Of a stretch of DNA of 64,000 bases, positions 1-8,969 are shown piece after piece; positions within the stretch are counted from its first letter, which is position 1; each line of letters begins with the position of its first letter. A program made the position numbers and the translations under genes. Origin of the DNA: 2-12-FULL-41-16 sp964473715 (GTDB lineage: Bacteria; Patescibacteriota; Patescibacteriia; Magasanikbacterales; UBA922); the NCBI GenBank assembly GCA_964473715.1, contig CAYYQC010000001.1, positions 61,877 to 125,876 of the forward strand, given 5' to 3'. The notes under the pieces are model-generated. The model was given only the letters and a program-made list of their open reading frames with translations. It was not told where the DNA came from and did no database searches.

Positions 1-933
1 TGGTTTGAACACTGTGGCAAAGGCACACGCGGTTCACTAGTTCATTTGGCTGCAGAAAGCTTTAATAATCCTTTTTCTTCAGGAATTAATTCTAATATAA
101 AAAAATATGCAGCGTTAGTAGAGCTTCTTCAAAACGCACTTCTGGTTCATGATGATGTTATGGACCATTCTAACTGGCGACGAAATGGACTAAGTGTCCC
201 AGCTGAATGTGCCAGTCGCTTACATGCACATAATTATGCAAATGCTGAAGAAAAAGGCACAGGCATTAGTATTGCGCTCGGCGACCATCTAATAAGTTGG
301 TTGCAACAAAAACTTGTTGACCTAACTCCGCATGAAAAAATTACTAAACTACATTCGCTCTATACCAAATACCAAACATCTACCATGGCTGGACAAATTC
401 AAGATGTAGCTAATTTAGATTTAGAAATTGACAAAGAAAGTATTACAGATCTGTATGCCAGCAAAACCGGTGCATATACTTTTACTCTGCCATTGGTTTT
501 GGGATATGTTGCCACAGTCCACACCATTGATTTCAGTATCACTCTACTTTTAGAATGTATTGGGCAATCTTTGGGTATTATTATGCAAGGCCTAGATGAT
601 GAAGCTGGATTTAAAAATAAAGCTAATAGCTACCATGAATTAGCCACTGACCTTGAAAACCACCAACCCAGTTTATGGCTAGCACTCATGCTTCCACTTC
701 TGTCCCATCAGGAAAAAGTACTCTTAGAAAAAATTTGGTGGGGCGGCATGGTCACAAGAGATGAAACGAATTATGTGAAGCAGCTATATGAAAAATATCA
801 AATTCACCAAAAAGCTCAGGATATATACCGCACTGAAGCAAGATTAGCCCACGAGCTAATTAATGAGCTAGATTTGGAACCAAAATATGTCAAAATCTGG
901 CATGGCCTAGTCCAAAACACTCTAAACCCTTAA
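1..933 (+). CDS. Polyprenyl synthetase family protein, 5' truncated by window edge
   Basis: The frame is open from base 1, so the start lies outside the window and 310 residues are visible. Near the N-terminus GKGTRGS matches the GGKRxRP substrate motif of trans-isoprenyl diphosphate synthases. HDDVMD (about visible residues 50-55) is the first aspartate-rich motif. QGLDDEAGF (about 197-205) sits where the second DDxxD belongs but keeps only the first two aspartates. These enzymes condense isopentenyl diphosphate with an allylic diphosphate to build prenyl chains such as the undecaprenyl carrier precursor. The gene is followed by strong hairpins and precedes a glycosyltransferase, which fits a role in supplying a lipid carrier for surface glycans. 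The imperfect second motif leaves chain length and full activity uncertain. Confidence 0.8.
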   Translation, partial: WFEHCGKGTRGSLVHLAAESFNNPFSSGINSNIKKYAALVELLQNALLVHDDVMDHSNWRRNGLSVPAECASRLHAHNYANAEEKGTGISIALGDHLISWLQQKLVDLTPHEKITKLHSLYTKYQTSTMAGQIQDVANLDLEIDKESITDLYASKTGAYTFTLPLVLGYVATVHTIDFSITLLLECIGQSLGIIMQGLDDEAGFKNKANSYHELATDLENHQPSLWLALMLPLLSHQEKVLLEKIWWGGMVTRDETNYVKQLYEKYQIHQKAQDIYRTEARLAHELINELDLEPKYVKIWHGLVQNTLNP

Positions 934-1019
934 CCCCTTCCTAAGGGGTAGACCTAAGCGGCCAAACTAGGCCGGAGGGCTAGTTTTCTGGCCGTTTAGG
1001 CCTGTTTTCCTAGGAGAAA
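934..1019 (+). terminator. Hairpin-rich terminator region
   Basis: A small hairpin (CCCCTT...AAGGGG) starts right after the stop. It is followed by a long imperfect hairpin at 953-1000, arms CCTAAGCGGCCA and TGGCCGTTTAGG with a second inner stem, and then TTTTCC. It separates the polyprenyl synthetase from the next promoter. Confidence 0.65.
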
Positions 1020-1038
1020 AGCCGTCCCCTTTAGGCTA

Positions 1039-1067
1039 TTGACAAAAAGACAGAAAAGTGCTATACT
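1039..1067 (+). promoter_or_regulatory. Sigma-70-type promoter of the GT4 gene
   Basis: TTGACA at 1039-1044, a 17-base spacer, TATACT at 1062-1067. The start codon lies 29 bases after the -10 box, with no Shine-Dalgarno sequence in between. Confidence 0.85.
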
Positions 1068-1096
1068 TTGCTGTTTTATTCAAATAGCCCCCTGCT

Positions 1097-2254
1097 ATGC
1101 GTATTGCCATGATTGGACAAAAAGGTATGCCTGCCAGCTTCGGTGGCGTGGAACGTCATGTTCACGACCTAGCCGCTTCTTTGGCTAGCCAAAACCACCA
1201 GGTATTTGCCTATGGCCGCTCCTGGTATACGGGTAAAAAAGGCCAAATTCAGGTTGATGGCGTAAAGGTGATTCACACCCCTACCATTCATACCAAGCAT
1301 TTGGATGCTATTTCCCACACCTTTTTTAGTACTATTCACGCCCTTTTTCAGGGCTATGATGTTATTCATTACCACGGCGTTGGCCCAGCTTTATTGTCTT
1401 GGATTCCTCGCTTATTTAGTCGCCAGACTATGGTAGTGACTACTTTTCACTCTATTGACCGCACCCACCAAAAATGGGGTGGCTTTGCCAAATGGGTTTT
1501 GCGTTTGGGTGAAAAAGCAGCCGTAAAATTTGCCCATTACACTATTACTGTTTCTCGCAGTTTGGAATGGTATTGTCAAAAAGAATTTAATTTGTCTACT
1601 GTTTATATTCCAAACGGCGTAACTCCATTGGTACAAACTAATAGCCAAGCTGTCTTACAAAAATTCGGCCTCATCCCAAACCAATACTTAGTAATGGTAT
1701 CTCGTTTGGTTCCACACAAAGGCGCACATATTTTGATCAAGGCCTTTGCTGAATTCAAGCAAAAAAATCCTCAGTTCGCCCACCTTAAATTAGCTATCGT
1801 GGGTGGCTCAGTTCATACTGACGCTTATGTAAGTGAACTGCAAACCATGTGTAATTCAGATGTAGTCATGGCTGGTTTTCAAACTGGTACAGATATTCAG
1901 GCTTTATACCAAAACGCAATTGCCTTGGTTCATCCTTCATTGTCTGAAGGTTTACCAATCACAGTCTTAGAAGCCATGAACAATGGTAAACCAGTTTTAT
2001 TGTCAGATATTCCAGAGCACTTGGAAATTGGTACTGATTCACGCTTGGTTTTCAAACGTGGTAGTACAGATACAATTGTGACTGCACTCACTAAATTCTT
2101 TGCTCTTAGTCAAGCCGAACAAGATCAAATTGGTGAAGCCAATGCTTTCATTATTGAAACGCATTATCGTTGGTCTCATCTAGTGCCACAAATCCTGGCT
2201 GTATATGCTGGTGAAACTGACATCATTCCAGAAACAATTCTCGCCACTGTCTAA
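1097..2254 (+). CDS. GT4-family glycosyltransferase
   Basis: A 385-residue protein with the two-Rossmann-fold layout of GT-B enzymes. The N-terminus reads MRIAMIGQKGMPASFGGVER, with the glycine-rich acceptor-side loop of GT4 enzymes. The C-terminal half has LVMVSRLVPHKGAHILI and the diagnostic EGLPITVLEAMNNGKPV (E-x7-E), which holds the nucleotide-sugar donor. It should transfer a sugar from an activated donor to a lipid-linked or protein acceptor on the cytoplasmic face; the sugar cannot be told. No signal peptide is visible. The ATG at 1097 was chosen because it lies just downstream of a consensus promoter and begins the first beta strand directly. The gene is transcribed alone and ends at a strong terminator. 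It is distinct from, but of the same family as, the GT4 gene at 4338-5546. Confidence 0.88.
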   Translation: MRIAMIGQKGMPASFGGVERHVHDLAASLASQNHQVFAYGRSWYTGKKGQIQVDGVKVIHTPTIHTKHLDAISHTFFSTIHALFQGYDVIHYHGVGPALLSWIPRLFSRQTMVVTTFHSIDRTHQKWGGFAKWVLRLGEKAAVKFAHYTITVSRSLEWYCQKEFNLSTVYIPNGVTPLVQTNSQAVLQKFGLIPNQYLVMVSRLVPHKGAHILIKAFAEFKQKNPQFAHLKLAIVGGSVHTDAYVSELQTMCNSDVVMAGFQTGTDIQALYQNAIALVHPSLSEGLPITVLEAMNNGKPVLLSDIPEHLEIGTDSRLVFKRGSTDTIVTALTKFFALSQAEQDQIGEANAFIIETHYRWSHLVPQILAVYAGETDIIPETILATV

Positions 2255-2267
2255 AAGATACAAATTT

Positions 2268-2300
2268 AAAAAACGCCCTGTGTAAAGCAGGGCGTTTTTT
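2268..2300. terminator. Bidirectional intrinsic terminator
   Basis: A perfect 13-bp stem, AAAAAACGCCCTG and CAGGGCGTTTTTT, around a 7-base loop. It has a T-run on both strands and lies between converging genes. Confidence 0.92.
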
Positions 2301-2314
2301 TATCGCATGTTTTC

Positions 2315-4309
2315 TTATAATGTTCCGTCAGTTAATAACACCAGATCATCTTTGCCATTAAAATCCACGTCAGAAGCTTGAATTCCCGCAGAACGGAATG
2401 ATTTACTTTTAAACGTAATGCTTGGTGCAAATTGTCCGCCCGCTAAATTATACATTTTTAAAATAGGGTAAGTACCACTACCAAAACCAGTCGCAATTTC
2501 TGCCACACCATTACCATCAAAATCACCAGCCGCTACTGTTACTCCGCCAGTATATTTTTTATCGTACACAATCACTTCTACCATTTTATTTAACCCCGGA
2601 TTATAAATCCCAACGGTTCCAACCCGCCCCTTACCAGAACCAATAATCACGCGTCCACTTGGACCTTTACCTGCAATGGCGATGGAATATCCCCCATTAT
2701 ATTTTTTACCAAATGGATACCAACCAGGAAATACTTCTTCACCAATCAAGTTATAAATTTTAATTGGCAAAGCACCTTGAGCTGGTGCCACATATAATTC
2801 AGAATTACTGTCATTATCCAAATTACCTACGGCCAACCTAATTGCGCCTTTATAATCAGCAGTAAAAGGATAAATCTTAAAAAAAGGCTGGCCATCATCT
2901 TTGGTAGCTGTAATTTTATTTCCAGATGCCACAATTTGATCACGAACCCCATCACCATCCACATCTAAATATAATACTTGGTCACCACCTTTAAAAGCTT
3001 CATCAAACAAAAAATATCCATTGCGCAAACGCGCGCCATCAATACCATAAAACCGCGCAAATTGTCCATTGGTAAATAAGACATCATCTAAACGACTAAC
3101 CGTTTTGCGTAAAATAATTCCATCAGTACCTTCAATATCTACTTCAGAAACAATGGCCCCATCATTCACACTACTAGCCTGCTTACCATTAATTTTTTCA
3201 TATTCTCCACCCAGGTCAACGGTCTTAGCTTGATTCGTACTATTTACCAACACCAAACCATGCTCAAAATCACGACGCCAAATATCTGGTTGATATGAAC
3301 CTTGTGTATTTGCGGCCAATGAAGGACTAAGGGGCTCACCAAGTGCCACATCATATTCATCATACCACCAAGTTTGTCCATGATTTTGGTCACCATGGTC
3401 ATAGGAAAAATAACCATCTTCCAAAAGCGCAGAGCCTAATCCAAAACGCACTTGTTGCAAATTTTCTTTACCGGTATTTGAAGTATTAGAATTAATAATA
3501 TTCACGCGCGGCGCAGCTGTACCACGACTATTTGCTTGATAGGTATTCATGGTATTGGTCCAGGCATTAGCTGCAAAATTTTCGAGCATCTTGCCATTTA
3601 ATTCTTGCTGATATTGCCGCGTTGTACCATTACCAATAATAATCGCACTTGGATTTATTTCTTTAGTTTTGCGATATAAATTTTTCATTCCATTTTGCCA
3701 CTCTGTATTAGCATTGGTATCACTGCGTCCATCACCATTTACATCCACGTCATTGCCCACAAAATACGTAATGCTGTCCCACGCATTATCATAAAATACT
3801 CCATCCCAAAGACCGGTGGATAATAATTTAGTACTAACAAAACGCACCATATAATCAGTGAGATTTTCTCCACCAACTCGTGGCGCACCTGGCGTAACAT
3901 TTAACACATAGGTTCCCGGCCACCAACTGGTTCTGGCGCCGCCACTATTATGCAAATACCATTGTTCAGAAATACCGGCGGCCAATTCTCTACGGAGCAC
4001 ACCACCGCCACTTCCTGCATCTTGGCGAATTTCTTGCGGTGTTATGTACACTAATAATTTAATTTCTGGATTCCATTGTCTAATAGCCCGAAGCAAAGAT
4101 GGATGACGTTGCTGTACTTCCATATCCATAATCACTACATCATATTTGGCCAAATTCCGCGCTTGGGTTTCATTCAAGTCCCAGTTCAAAAAATAATTAG
4201 CCACTGGTGGCGTACCTTTACTATTGACCGCATAAACAAAAGAAGGGGTCAAAGTACCCCACACCAAACTTATAATTAGACTCAAAATAGCCAGACTTTT
4301 ATACTGCAT
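2315..4309 (-). CDS. Secreted GHL15-like glycoside hydrolase with C-terminal FG-GAP/VCBS repeats
   Basis: A 664-residue protein. The N-terminus (about 1-27) is a signal peptide ending near FVYA. Residues of about 35-330 resemble the hypothetical glycosyl hydrolase family GHL15: YDVVIMDMEVQQRHP, IKLLVYITPQEIR, LWDGVFYDNAWDSI and FSYDHGDQNHGQTWWYDEYD follow the TIM-barrel pattern with conserved acidic residues. From about residue 410 there are repeated D-x-DGDGVRD and DFDGNGVAEIATG segments, the calcium-binding loops of FG-GAP/VCBS beta-propeller repeats. It would act outside the cell on polysaccharide; the substrate is unknown. It lies 28 bases downstream of a GT4 gene on the same strand, so co-transcription is likely and the pair may make and trim a surface glycan. 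Confidence 0.72.
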   Translation of the reverse strand: MQYKSLAILSLIISLVWGTLTPSFVYAVNSKGTPPVANYFLNWDLNETQARNLAKYDVVIMDMEVQQRHPSLLRAIRQWNPEIKLLVYITPQEIRQDAGSGGGVLRRELAAGISEQWYLHNSGGARTSWWPGTYVLNVTPGAPRVGGENLTDYMVRFVSTKLLSTGLWDGVFYDNAWDSITYFVGNDVDVNGDGRSDTNANTEWQNGMKNLYRKTKEINPSAIIIGNGTTRQYQQELNGKMLENFAANAWTNTMNTYQANSRGTAAPRVNIINSNTSNTGKENLQQVRFGLGSALLEDGYFSYDHGDQNHGQTWWYDEYDVALGEPLSPSLAANTQGSYQPDIWRRDFEHGLVLVNSTNQAKTVDLGGEYEKINGKQASSVNDGAIVSEVDIEGTDGIILRKTVSRLDDVLFTNGQFARFYGIDGARLRNGYFLFDEAFKGGDQVLYLDVDGDGVRDQIVASGNKITATKDDGQPFFKIYPFTADYKGAIRLAVGNLDNDSNSELYVAPAQGALPIKIYNLIGEEVFPGWYPFGKKYNGGYSIAIAGKGPSGRVIIGSGKGRVGTVGIYNPGLNKMVEVIVYDKKYTGGVTVAAGDFDGNGVAEIATGFGSGTYPILKMYNLAGGQFAPSITFKSKSFRSAGIQASDVDFNGKDDLVLLTDGTL

Positions 4310-4337
4310 ATCTAACAGTAGATTAGCAGAAAAAACC

Positions 4338-5546
4338 TTATTGGTAAACCTGCAAAATCTGTTCTAAATGTGCTTCTAGACCATAACGCAATCGCGCTAA
4401 ATCTTGTAAGGTTTTACCAGCCTCTGCACGCTCACTTGCCGCAGCCAAGTGCCACGCTAAAATTTTATCAGCTAATTCTGTACTATTGCCTGGAGCAAAT
4501 AAAAATTCTTTAGGAAGCATCTCAGGAATTCCACCAATTCTACTACCAAGCACAATTCTACCCTGTGCCATGGGTTCCAAAACACTTAGTGGCGCATTTT
4601 CATACCATACAGAAGGTGCCACCAAGATGCTGGCCTGGTCTAAAAATTCTTGCATGGCTGCGCCAGTTTTAAATCCCACCAATTCTACATTAGTTAATTT
4701 TTGTTCAGCACAAACTGCCCGCAAGCGATTTTCATCTGGACCAGAGCCAGCAATTTTAAATGCAATATGAGGAAGTTCTTTGGCGGCCGCAAGTAATACA
4801 TCAACACCTTTTTCTTCTGACAATCGACCGGCAAAACCTACATATTTTCCATGCCCATTACTGGTTTTTTTCACCACAGCCACAGGATTTGGAATTACTA
4901 CCACCTTATTTTTATCATATCCATGTTTGATTAATTTCCGAGCCATGAATTCACTCGGTGCAACAAAAGTATCCACGTATTGCTCGTAATATTTTTTAAT
5001 TTTATGATGCCAAATCATTTCTGTTACTTTGACTGCACTATACACGCGATTATCTTTGACACATTTATTTTTTACACATGAAAAATAATACCCCTCAGCA
5101 TCTTCTTCATGAATGGCGTTGTGATGAAACAAAGAATAATTTGGGCTAATTAAGTGATAATCATGCACAGTCATAACCACGCGCGCGCCAGCTTTTTTTA
5201 AAACCGGCAAAATAGCGGGGGAAATATGATGGTAGATATTATGAATATGCGCCACATCAATTTTTTCTGTGGACAATAAACGCTTGAGATTTTGTACGGC
5301 CTCGCGGCAATAAAACATGCGGGCCGTGGCCTGTACCTTGGTAAGCAGAGATAATTGGCCTGGTTTGCCCAAGTCTAAATTTGAAACAAAATATTTGGCG
5401 TATGGCGAAGCCAATGATTGCGGCTCATGCATGGCAAAGGGGATCACTTCATGCCCATCATTTCGCAACCATTCAGATAATTGCAAAGCATAATTTGAAG
5501 CACCATCGCGGTACCAATAATATTTATGCGCTTGTAATACTTTCAT
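4338..5546 (-). CDS. GT4-family glycosyltransferase
   Basis: A 402-residue GT-B enzyme. The N-terminal domain starts MKVLQAHKYYWYRDGASNYA and includes DVAHIHNIYHHISPAIL and RVVMTVHDYHLISPN, the usual acceptor-side H-x-H and HDYH elements. The C-terminal domain has YVGFAGRLSEEKGVDVLLAA and SVWYENAPLSVLEPMAQG, the GT4 donor-site E-x7-E segment. It is expected to be a cytoplasmic sugar transferase in polysaccharide assembly. It is divergent to the O-antigen-ligase-like gene, with which it shares an 86-base intergenic region, and upstream of the GHL15-like gene. No Shine-Dalgarno sequence precedes the ATG. The specific sugar is unknown. Confidence 0.87.
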   Translation of the reverse strand: MKVLQAHKYYWYRDGASNYALQLSEWLRNDGHEVIPFAMHEPQSLASPYAKYFVSNLDLGKPGQLSLLTKVQATARMFYCREAVQNLKRLLSTEKIDVAHIHNIYHHISPAILPVLKKAGARVVMTVHDYHLISPNYSLFHHNAIHEEDAEGYYFSCVKNKCVKDNRVYSAVKVTEMIWHHKIKKYYEQYVDTFVAPSEFMARKLIKHGYDKNKVVVIPNPVAVVKKTSNGHGKYVGFAGRLSEEKGVDVLLAAAKELPHIAFKIAGSGPDENRLRAVCAEQKLTNVELVGFKTGAAMQEFLDQASILVAPSVWYENAPLSVLEPMAQGRIVLGSRIGGIPEMLPKEFLFAPGNSTELADKILAWHLAAASERAEAGKTLQDLARLRYGLEAHLEQILQVYQ

Positions 5547-5584
5547 ATGCTTCTAATTGTAACTAATTTAAGCCAAAAAAACAA

Positions 5585-5613
5585 TTGACTTGGCAGTGTA
5601 GTAGTCTTATACT
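5585..5613 (+). promoter_or_regulatory. Promoter of the O-antigen-ligase-like gene
   Basis: TTGACT at 5585-5590, a 17-base spacer, TATACT at 5608-5613. An in-frame TTG at 5585 that could be read as a start codon is part of this -35 box, which places translation start at the downstream ATG. Confidence 0.85.
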
Positions 5614-5632
5614 TAGAGCATTAATTGTTTAC

Positions 5633-7081
5633 ATGTTCCGCCACCTGTCATTCCCCCGCTCTCTTCTTTTTATCCTGCTTACAGCTGGAATTTTTGTGAT
5701 TGCAAATCCCGCCCCTGCAATTGATTTGGCAATTATTGGAGCGGCTATTTTTGCCGCAGGTTATGTGGTGCTGAAAGAAAAAATTCTTTTACTGTTTTTA
5801 GCCGCGCGTCCTGCACTTGATGTATGGCGCGATACTGTTATTGTTGGTGGCCAAAATGTGAATGCCGTGCTTGCGATTTTGTTTTTTGGTTGGGCCATTG
5901 TCATGCTCTTTAAACACCGAGAAAAAATTGAAAAAGTGCCACTCTTAGGACTTTTTACTCTCACAGGCGGATGGTTTTTATATAGTGCCACATACAGTTT
6001 AGATCCAATCTTAAGCATAATTGAAACAGTTAAATTTTTAAATATCGGTCTTATTTTCTTCTTGTCCTATATTTTCATTAAACAGGAAATTCTTAAACCT
6101 ATTGAGATTGTCACAGCCATTGCCGCAGGCGCAGCCATTCCACTCCTCATGGGCCTCATACAAATTGTTTTCCAAACCGGTATTACTACTTTTGAAATTC
6201 AAGACCGCATCTTTGGCACATTTGCACACCCAAATGTCTTTGCTTTTTTTGTCATGTTCTTATTATTTTTACATCATCATTACAGCACCATGTCTCCTAC
6301 GGCTTTTTGGGAAAAACATCATGGATGGCGCGTGGGTATTTTTGGTATTTTAATTCTTTTGCTATTACTCACCTATACACGCGCGGCGTGGGTAGGATTG
6401 GCCATTTACGCAGCCATGATGGCACTACTAAGTTATCGCAGACCATCACTCAAAATTTTATATGTGCTGGCTGGAATTTATGTAATTTTATTTCCAGCAA
6501 GTGACTGGCTCACTCGCAATACAGATTTTAGACCAAACGATTACCCTATTATTGCGCGTTTAACTACACGTTCAGAAGAAGCAGATTCAGTAGATTGGCG
6601 TTTAAATTTAGTACGTTCAAACTTACGCTTAATTGTAAAAGGCCCACGCACTACTCAAGGATTTGGTTATGGCACTTTCCCCATTGTTTGGGAACATGAT
6701 CGCCCAGAATCTAATGAAACAGATGATAGCGCAGAATCACATAATGATTATTTGCGTTTAGCTGTAGAAGTTGGAGTGGTTGGTTTAATCCTGTATTGCT
6801 TATTGCTGGCGCGCTTAGCCTGGATTGCAGGTCGGCTTGTACTTGCACCACCATCATCATATAAATTATTACAACACAATAAAACCACCTGGCTTCGCCG
6901 TTTCCGTGAACGTGATTTACATTTATTTTTATTTGGTTCAATTGTAGTGTTTGGCATTGTCAGTTTATCCGACAACATGTTGCATCACACACCAGTACTT
7001 TGGATGATCTGGAGTATTTGGGGAACAATTTTGGCCGAAGCACCGTGGCGTACCAGTGGGCCGAATTTCTTAGATAATTAA
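5633..7081 (+). CDS. O-antigen ligase/polymerase-like (Wzy_C) membrane protein
   Basis: A 482-residue protein with about ten to twelve hydrophobic segments spread over the whole length. The long loop near residues 310-385 ends in SAESHNDYLRLAVEVGVVGL, the conserved H-N-D-Y-L...E-x-G signature of Wzy_C proteins (WaaL ligases and related polymerases or oligosaccharyltransferases). Such proteins move lipid-linked glycans onto an acceptor, or polymerise them, on the outer face of the membrane. In a cell without lipopolysaccharide the acceptor could be a protein or another lipid. The ATG at 5633 is used because the promoter covers the upstream in-frame TTG; this leaves a leader of only about a dozen bases. 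Its neighbours are glycosyltransferases. Confidence 0.82.
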   Translation: MFRHLSFPRSLLFILLTAGIFVIANPAPAIDLAIIGAAIFAAGYVVLKEKILLLFLAARPALDVWRDTVIVGGQNVNAVLAILFFGWAIVMLFKHREKIEKVPLLGLFTLTGGWFLYSATYSLDPILSIIETVKFLNIGLIFFLSYIFIKQEILKPIEIVTAIAAGAAIPLLMGLIQIVFQTGITTFEIQDRIFGTFAHPNVFAFFVMFLLFLHHHYSTMSPTAFWEKHHGWRVGIFGILILLLLLTYTRAAWVGLAIYAAMMALLSYRRPSLKILYVLAGIYVILFPASDWLTRNTDFRPNDYPIIARLTTRSEEADSVDWRLNLVRSNLRLIVKGPRTTQGFGYGTFPIVWEHDRPESNETDDSAESHNDYLRLAVEVGVVGLILYCLLLARLAWIAGRLVLAPPSSYKLLQHNKTTWLRRFRERDLHLFLFGSIVVFGIVSLSDNMLHHTPVLWMIWSIWGTILAEAPWRTSGPNFLDN

Positions 7082-7105
7082 ACCCACCTATTAAAATTAG
7101 CAAAT

Positions 7106-7134
7106 AAAAAATCCACTTATTCAGTGGATTTTTT
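7106..7134. terminator. Intrinsic terminator
   Basis: Arms AAAAAATCCACT and AGTGGATTTTTT around a 5-base loop. It ends the O-antigen-ligase-like transcript and can also stop transcription coming from the GC-rich gene on the other strand. Confidence 0.9.
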
Positions 7135-7289
7135 ACATTCTTATTCTCACCAGCAAATGATGAAGATAAGAGTTGTGGGGGCGGCGAAATTAATCACCGC
7201 CCCTTTGCTCCCTTCCCCTCCAAGGGAACCATTCCCGGGCGCGCGTGCCGGGCAGGTCAGAGATTTCTGACCACTTAGTTGTGATGCGC

Positions 7290-8624
7290 CTAGTTGGCCG
7301 GCGGGCTCGGCATGAGCCAGTCGTCCCATCCGCCGGGCGAGCAGATGTAGACCCCGTTGAGGTCGGCCGGCTTGGAGCCGTCGAACACCTCGTTGAGGGT
7401 CCATTTCGGGTTGATGCCCTGCGGGATGAGGGTGATGTTCGGCACCGCGCCGGAGCACAGGTTTCCCTGGCCATCGACGTTACCGCTACCGACCCAATCC
7501 TGGGCCTCACCCTCGTGGTTCGTCACCACGTTGAAACCGAATACCTGGCCCTCGCACCAGGTCACCTCGCGTCCGAGGTTCTGCCACTCGCCGACCGGCC
7601 AGCCGTTGTTCGCATCAGCGTAGCTGACGAGACCAAAGAACTGGAACCCCTGCTTCACGCGGAGCGTGTAGCAGTTGACGGTCGGGAGAACGATGGGAGT
7701 ACCGTTGCAGACGCCGGAAGCGCCGCACTGGTCGCCCGTCGTGGCGGAGTCGCCGTCGTCGCAGGTCGCGCCGACATTGATGGTTCCGCCGGCGCAGAGG
7801 CCGTTGACGAAGGTCGTTCCCTGCGTGCAGGGGTTGAAGTCGTCGCAGGTCTGCGCGGAGGGGGTCGTCGTTCCGACGCAGACGCAGGAAGCGTTGAGCC
7901 GGTCGTTGGTGGTGTTGATGTTGCCGTCGTCGCAGGATGCGCCGACGTTACAGGGCGGAGTAGGTGCCGAGTGGCAGCCCGTGCCGTCCGTGCAACCGTA
8001 GTCACACGACTTGAAAAAGTAGTCCTCCGGGACGCAAGTGCCGCTGACGCAGCTGGCCTTGGTCTGATAGAGGTTGTTGTTTTCGCACCACTGCGACCCG
8101 GCGCCGCAGTCGGCGTTGGTGATACACTCGGGAACCGGGATCGGATCGACGTCGTCGTTGTTGATGATGACGATGGTCGTCGTGCCGTCGGCACCATCCT
8201 TCATCGTGAAGGAGGTCCCGTCGGTGCACTTGACGATCTTGGTCCCGTCGCTGTTTGGGAATGCGGAGCAGGACGAGCCGTCGAGCCCGTCAAGTCCGTT
8301 CTTCCCGTCCGTCCCGTTCTTCACGGTGGCGGTGGTACCGTCGCTGCAGGAGATGCTGGCGCCCGTGCTGGTCTCGCTGACCATGCACGAAACGCCCTCC
8401 TTCCCGGGCACGCCCTGCGGACCGCGGCAGAGGCCGCTGTCCACGATGCAGACACCACCTTCGCCACAATCGGCGTTGGAGGTGCACTTCAGCGTCTCGG
8501 ACTCGCTCTGAGGCTGAGTCGGATCGGCGCCGCAACCCGCGGCGAGGGTCATGATGAACACCACGACGAGGAAACCAACCGACTCGGTCAGCGAGGCGAA
8601 CAACGCCACCTTGAAATTGCGCAC
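7290..8624 (-). CDS. GC-rich Cys-rich lipoprotein with collagen-like and SC...DGT modules
   Basis: A 444-residue product if started at GTG 8624, which sits five bases behind GGAGA; an in-frame TTG 18 bases upstream has no such site. An N-terminal hydrophobic stretch ends in the lipobox LAAG-C31, so it should be a lipid-anchored surface protein. Residues 47-66 have the CxxNxDCxxGxxC pattern. Residues 68-147 are Gly-X-Y-like (GPQGVPGKEG, GTDGKNGLDGLDG) and hold two modules of the form SC-x12/13-C-x-DGT (C80/C93 and C119/C133). Further Cys-rich CDDG repeats follow, then a possible C-terminal globular domain (about 320-444). Such architecture is common in secreted proteins of myxobacteria-like bacteria. 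Base composition is far above the neighbours (36 and 39 G+C of 60 in two sampled lines). The function is unknown. Confidence 0.75.
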   Translation of the reverse strand: MRNFKVALFASLTESVGFLVVVFIMTLAAGCGADPTQPQSESETLKCTSNADCGEGGVCIVDSGLCRGPQGVPGKEGVSCMVSETSTGASISCSDGTTATVKNGTDGKNGLDGLDGSSCSAFPNSDGTKIVKCTDGTSFTMKDGADGTTTIVIINNDDVDPIPVPECITNADCGAGSQWCENNNLYQTKASCVSGTCVPEDYFFKSCDYGCTDGTGCHSAPTPPCNVGASCDDGNINTTNDRLNASCVCVGTTTPSAQTCDDFNPCTQGTTFVNGLCAGGTINVGATCDDGDSATTGDQCGASGVCNGTPIVLPTVNCYTLRVKQGFQFFGLVSYADANNGWPVGEWQNLGREVTWCEGQVFGFNVVTNHEGEAQDWVGSGNVDGQGNLCSGAVPNITLIPQGINPKWTLNEVFDGSKPADLNGVYICSPGGWDDWLMPSPPAN

Positions 8625-8934
8625 GGTATCTCCATGAAGCAAAAGTGCCGCTCTTTCACATCGTTCGCGTGTGAATAGAGGGCAAAGGTCACCTGAACCG
8701 TAGTGTTAGGGATAATAGACACCGAATGGTGTCCAGCAGAGCCCCATCACTACGTAGATGGGGAAGAAAATATCTTAATAAAATATCTTCTTCCCCATGG
8801 TGACCTCTTCTAGAGAGGTGCGTTATAACCTAAGCTGTAAAGAGAGGTATGTATCTCACCTTTCGGGGAGACAGTGGTACCCTGTTCTGGGCCAGATTGT
8901 CTGGTTCAGGACAGGAGACCGCTTTAAATTTTAA
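8625..8934 (-). promoter_or_regulatory. Long structured 5' leader of the GC-rich lipoprotein gene
   Basis: About 310 bases between the predicted transcription start and the GTG. Hairpins lie at 8881-8915 (CCTGT...ACAGG with an inner CCAGA/TCTGG stem) and 8718-8733 (GACACC/GGTGTC). There are two mutually exclusive hairpins: a 16-bp stem pairs 8783-8798 with 8758-8773, and a 7-bp stem pairs 8757-8763 with 8742-8748; both need the same CCCCATC strand in the transcript. The element TACA-N5-GGTT (8827-8839) recurs in the leaders of the other two GC-rich genes. An alternative-pairing regulator is plausible but unproven; I recognise no known riboswitch class. Confidence 0.6.
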
Positions 8935-8940
8935 CTGAAA

Positions 8941-8969
8941 AGTATACCATTATTAGACGAATTTGTCAA
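8941..8969 (-). promoter_or_regulatory. Consensus promoter of the GC-rich lipoprotein gene
   Basis: On the minus strand TTGACA (8964-8969), a 17-base spacer, TATACT (8941-8946). The promoter lies in AT-rich sequence like the rest of the genome, although the gene it serves is GC-rich. Confidence 0.85.

Noticed and set aside
5585..5632. TTG start for the O-antigen-ligase-like protein
   Set aside because: The TTG is the first half of the -35 hexamer and the -10 box lies inside the extra codons.
7245..8678. Long plus-strand open frame (477 codons) opposite the GC-rich lipoprotein gene
   Set aside because: High GC makes stops rare on both strands. The minus strand has a lipobox, ordered cysteines, GGAG and a promoter; the plus frame has low-complexity Val/Ala/Arg composition and no promoter.
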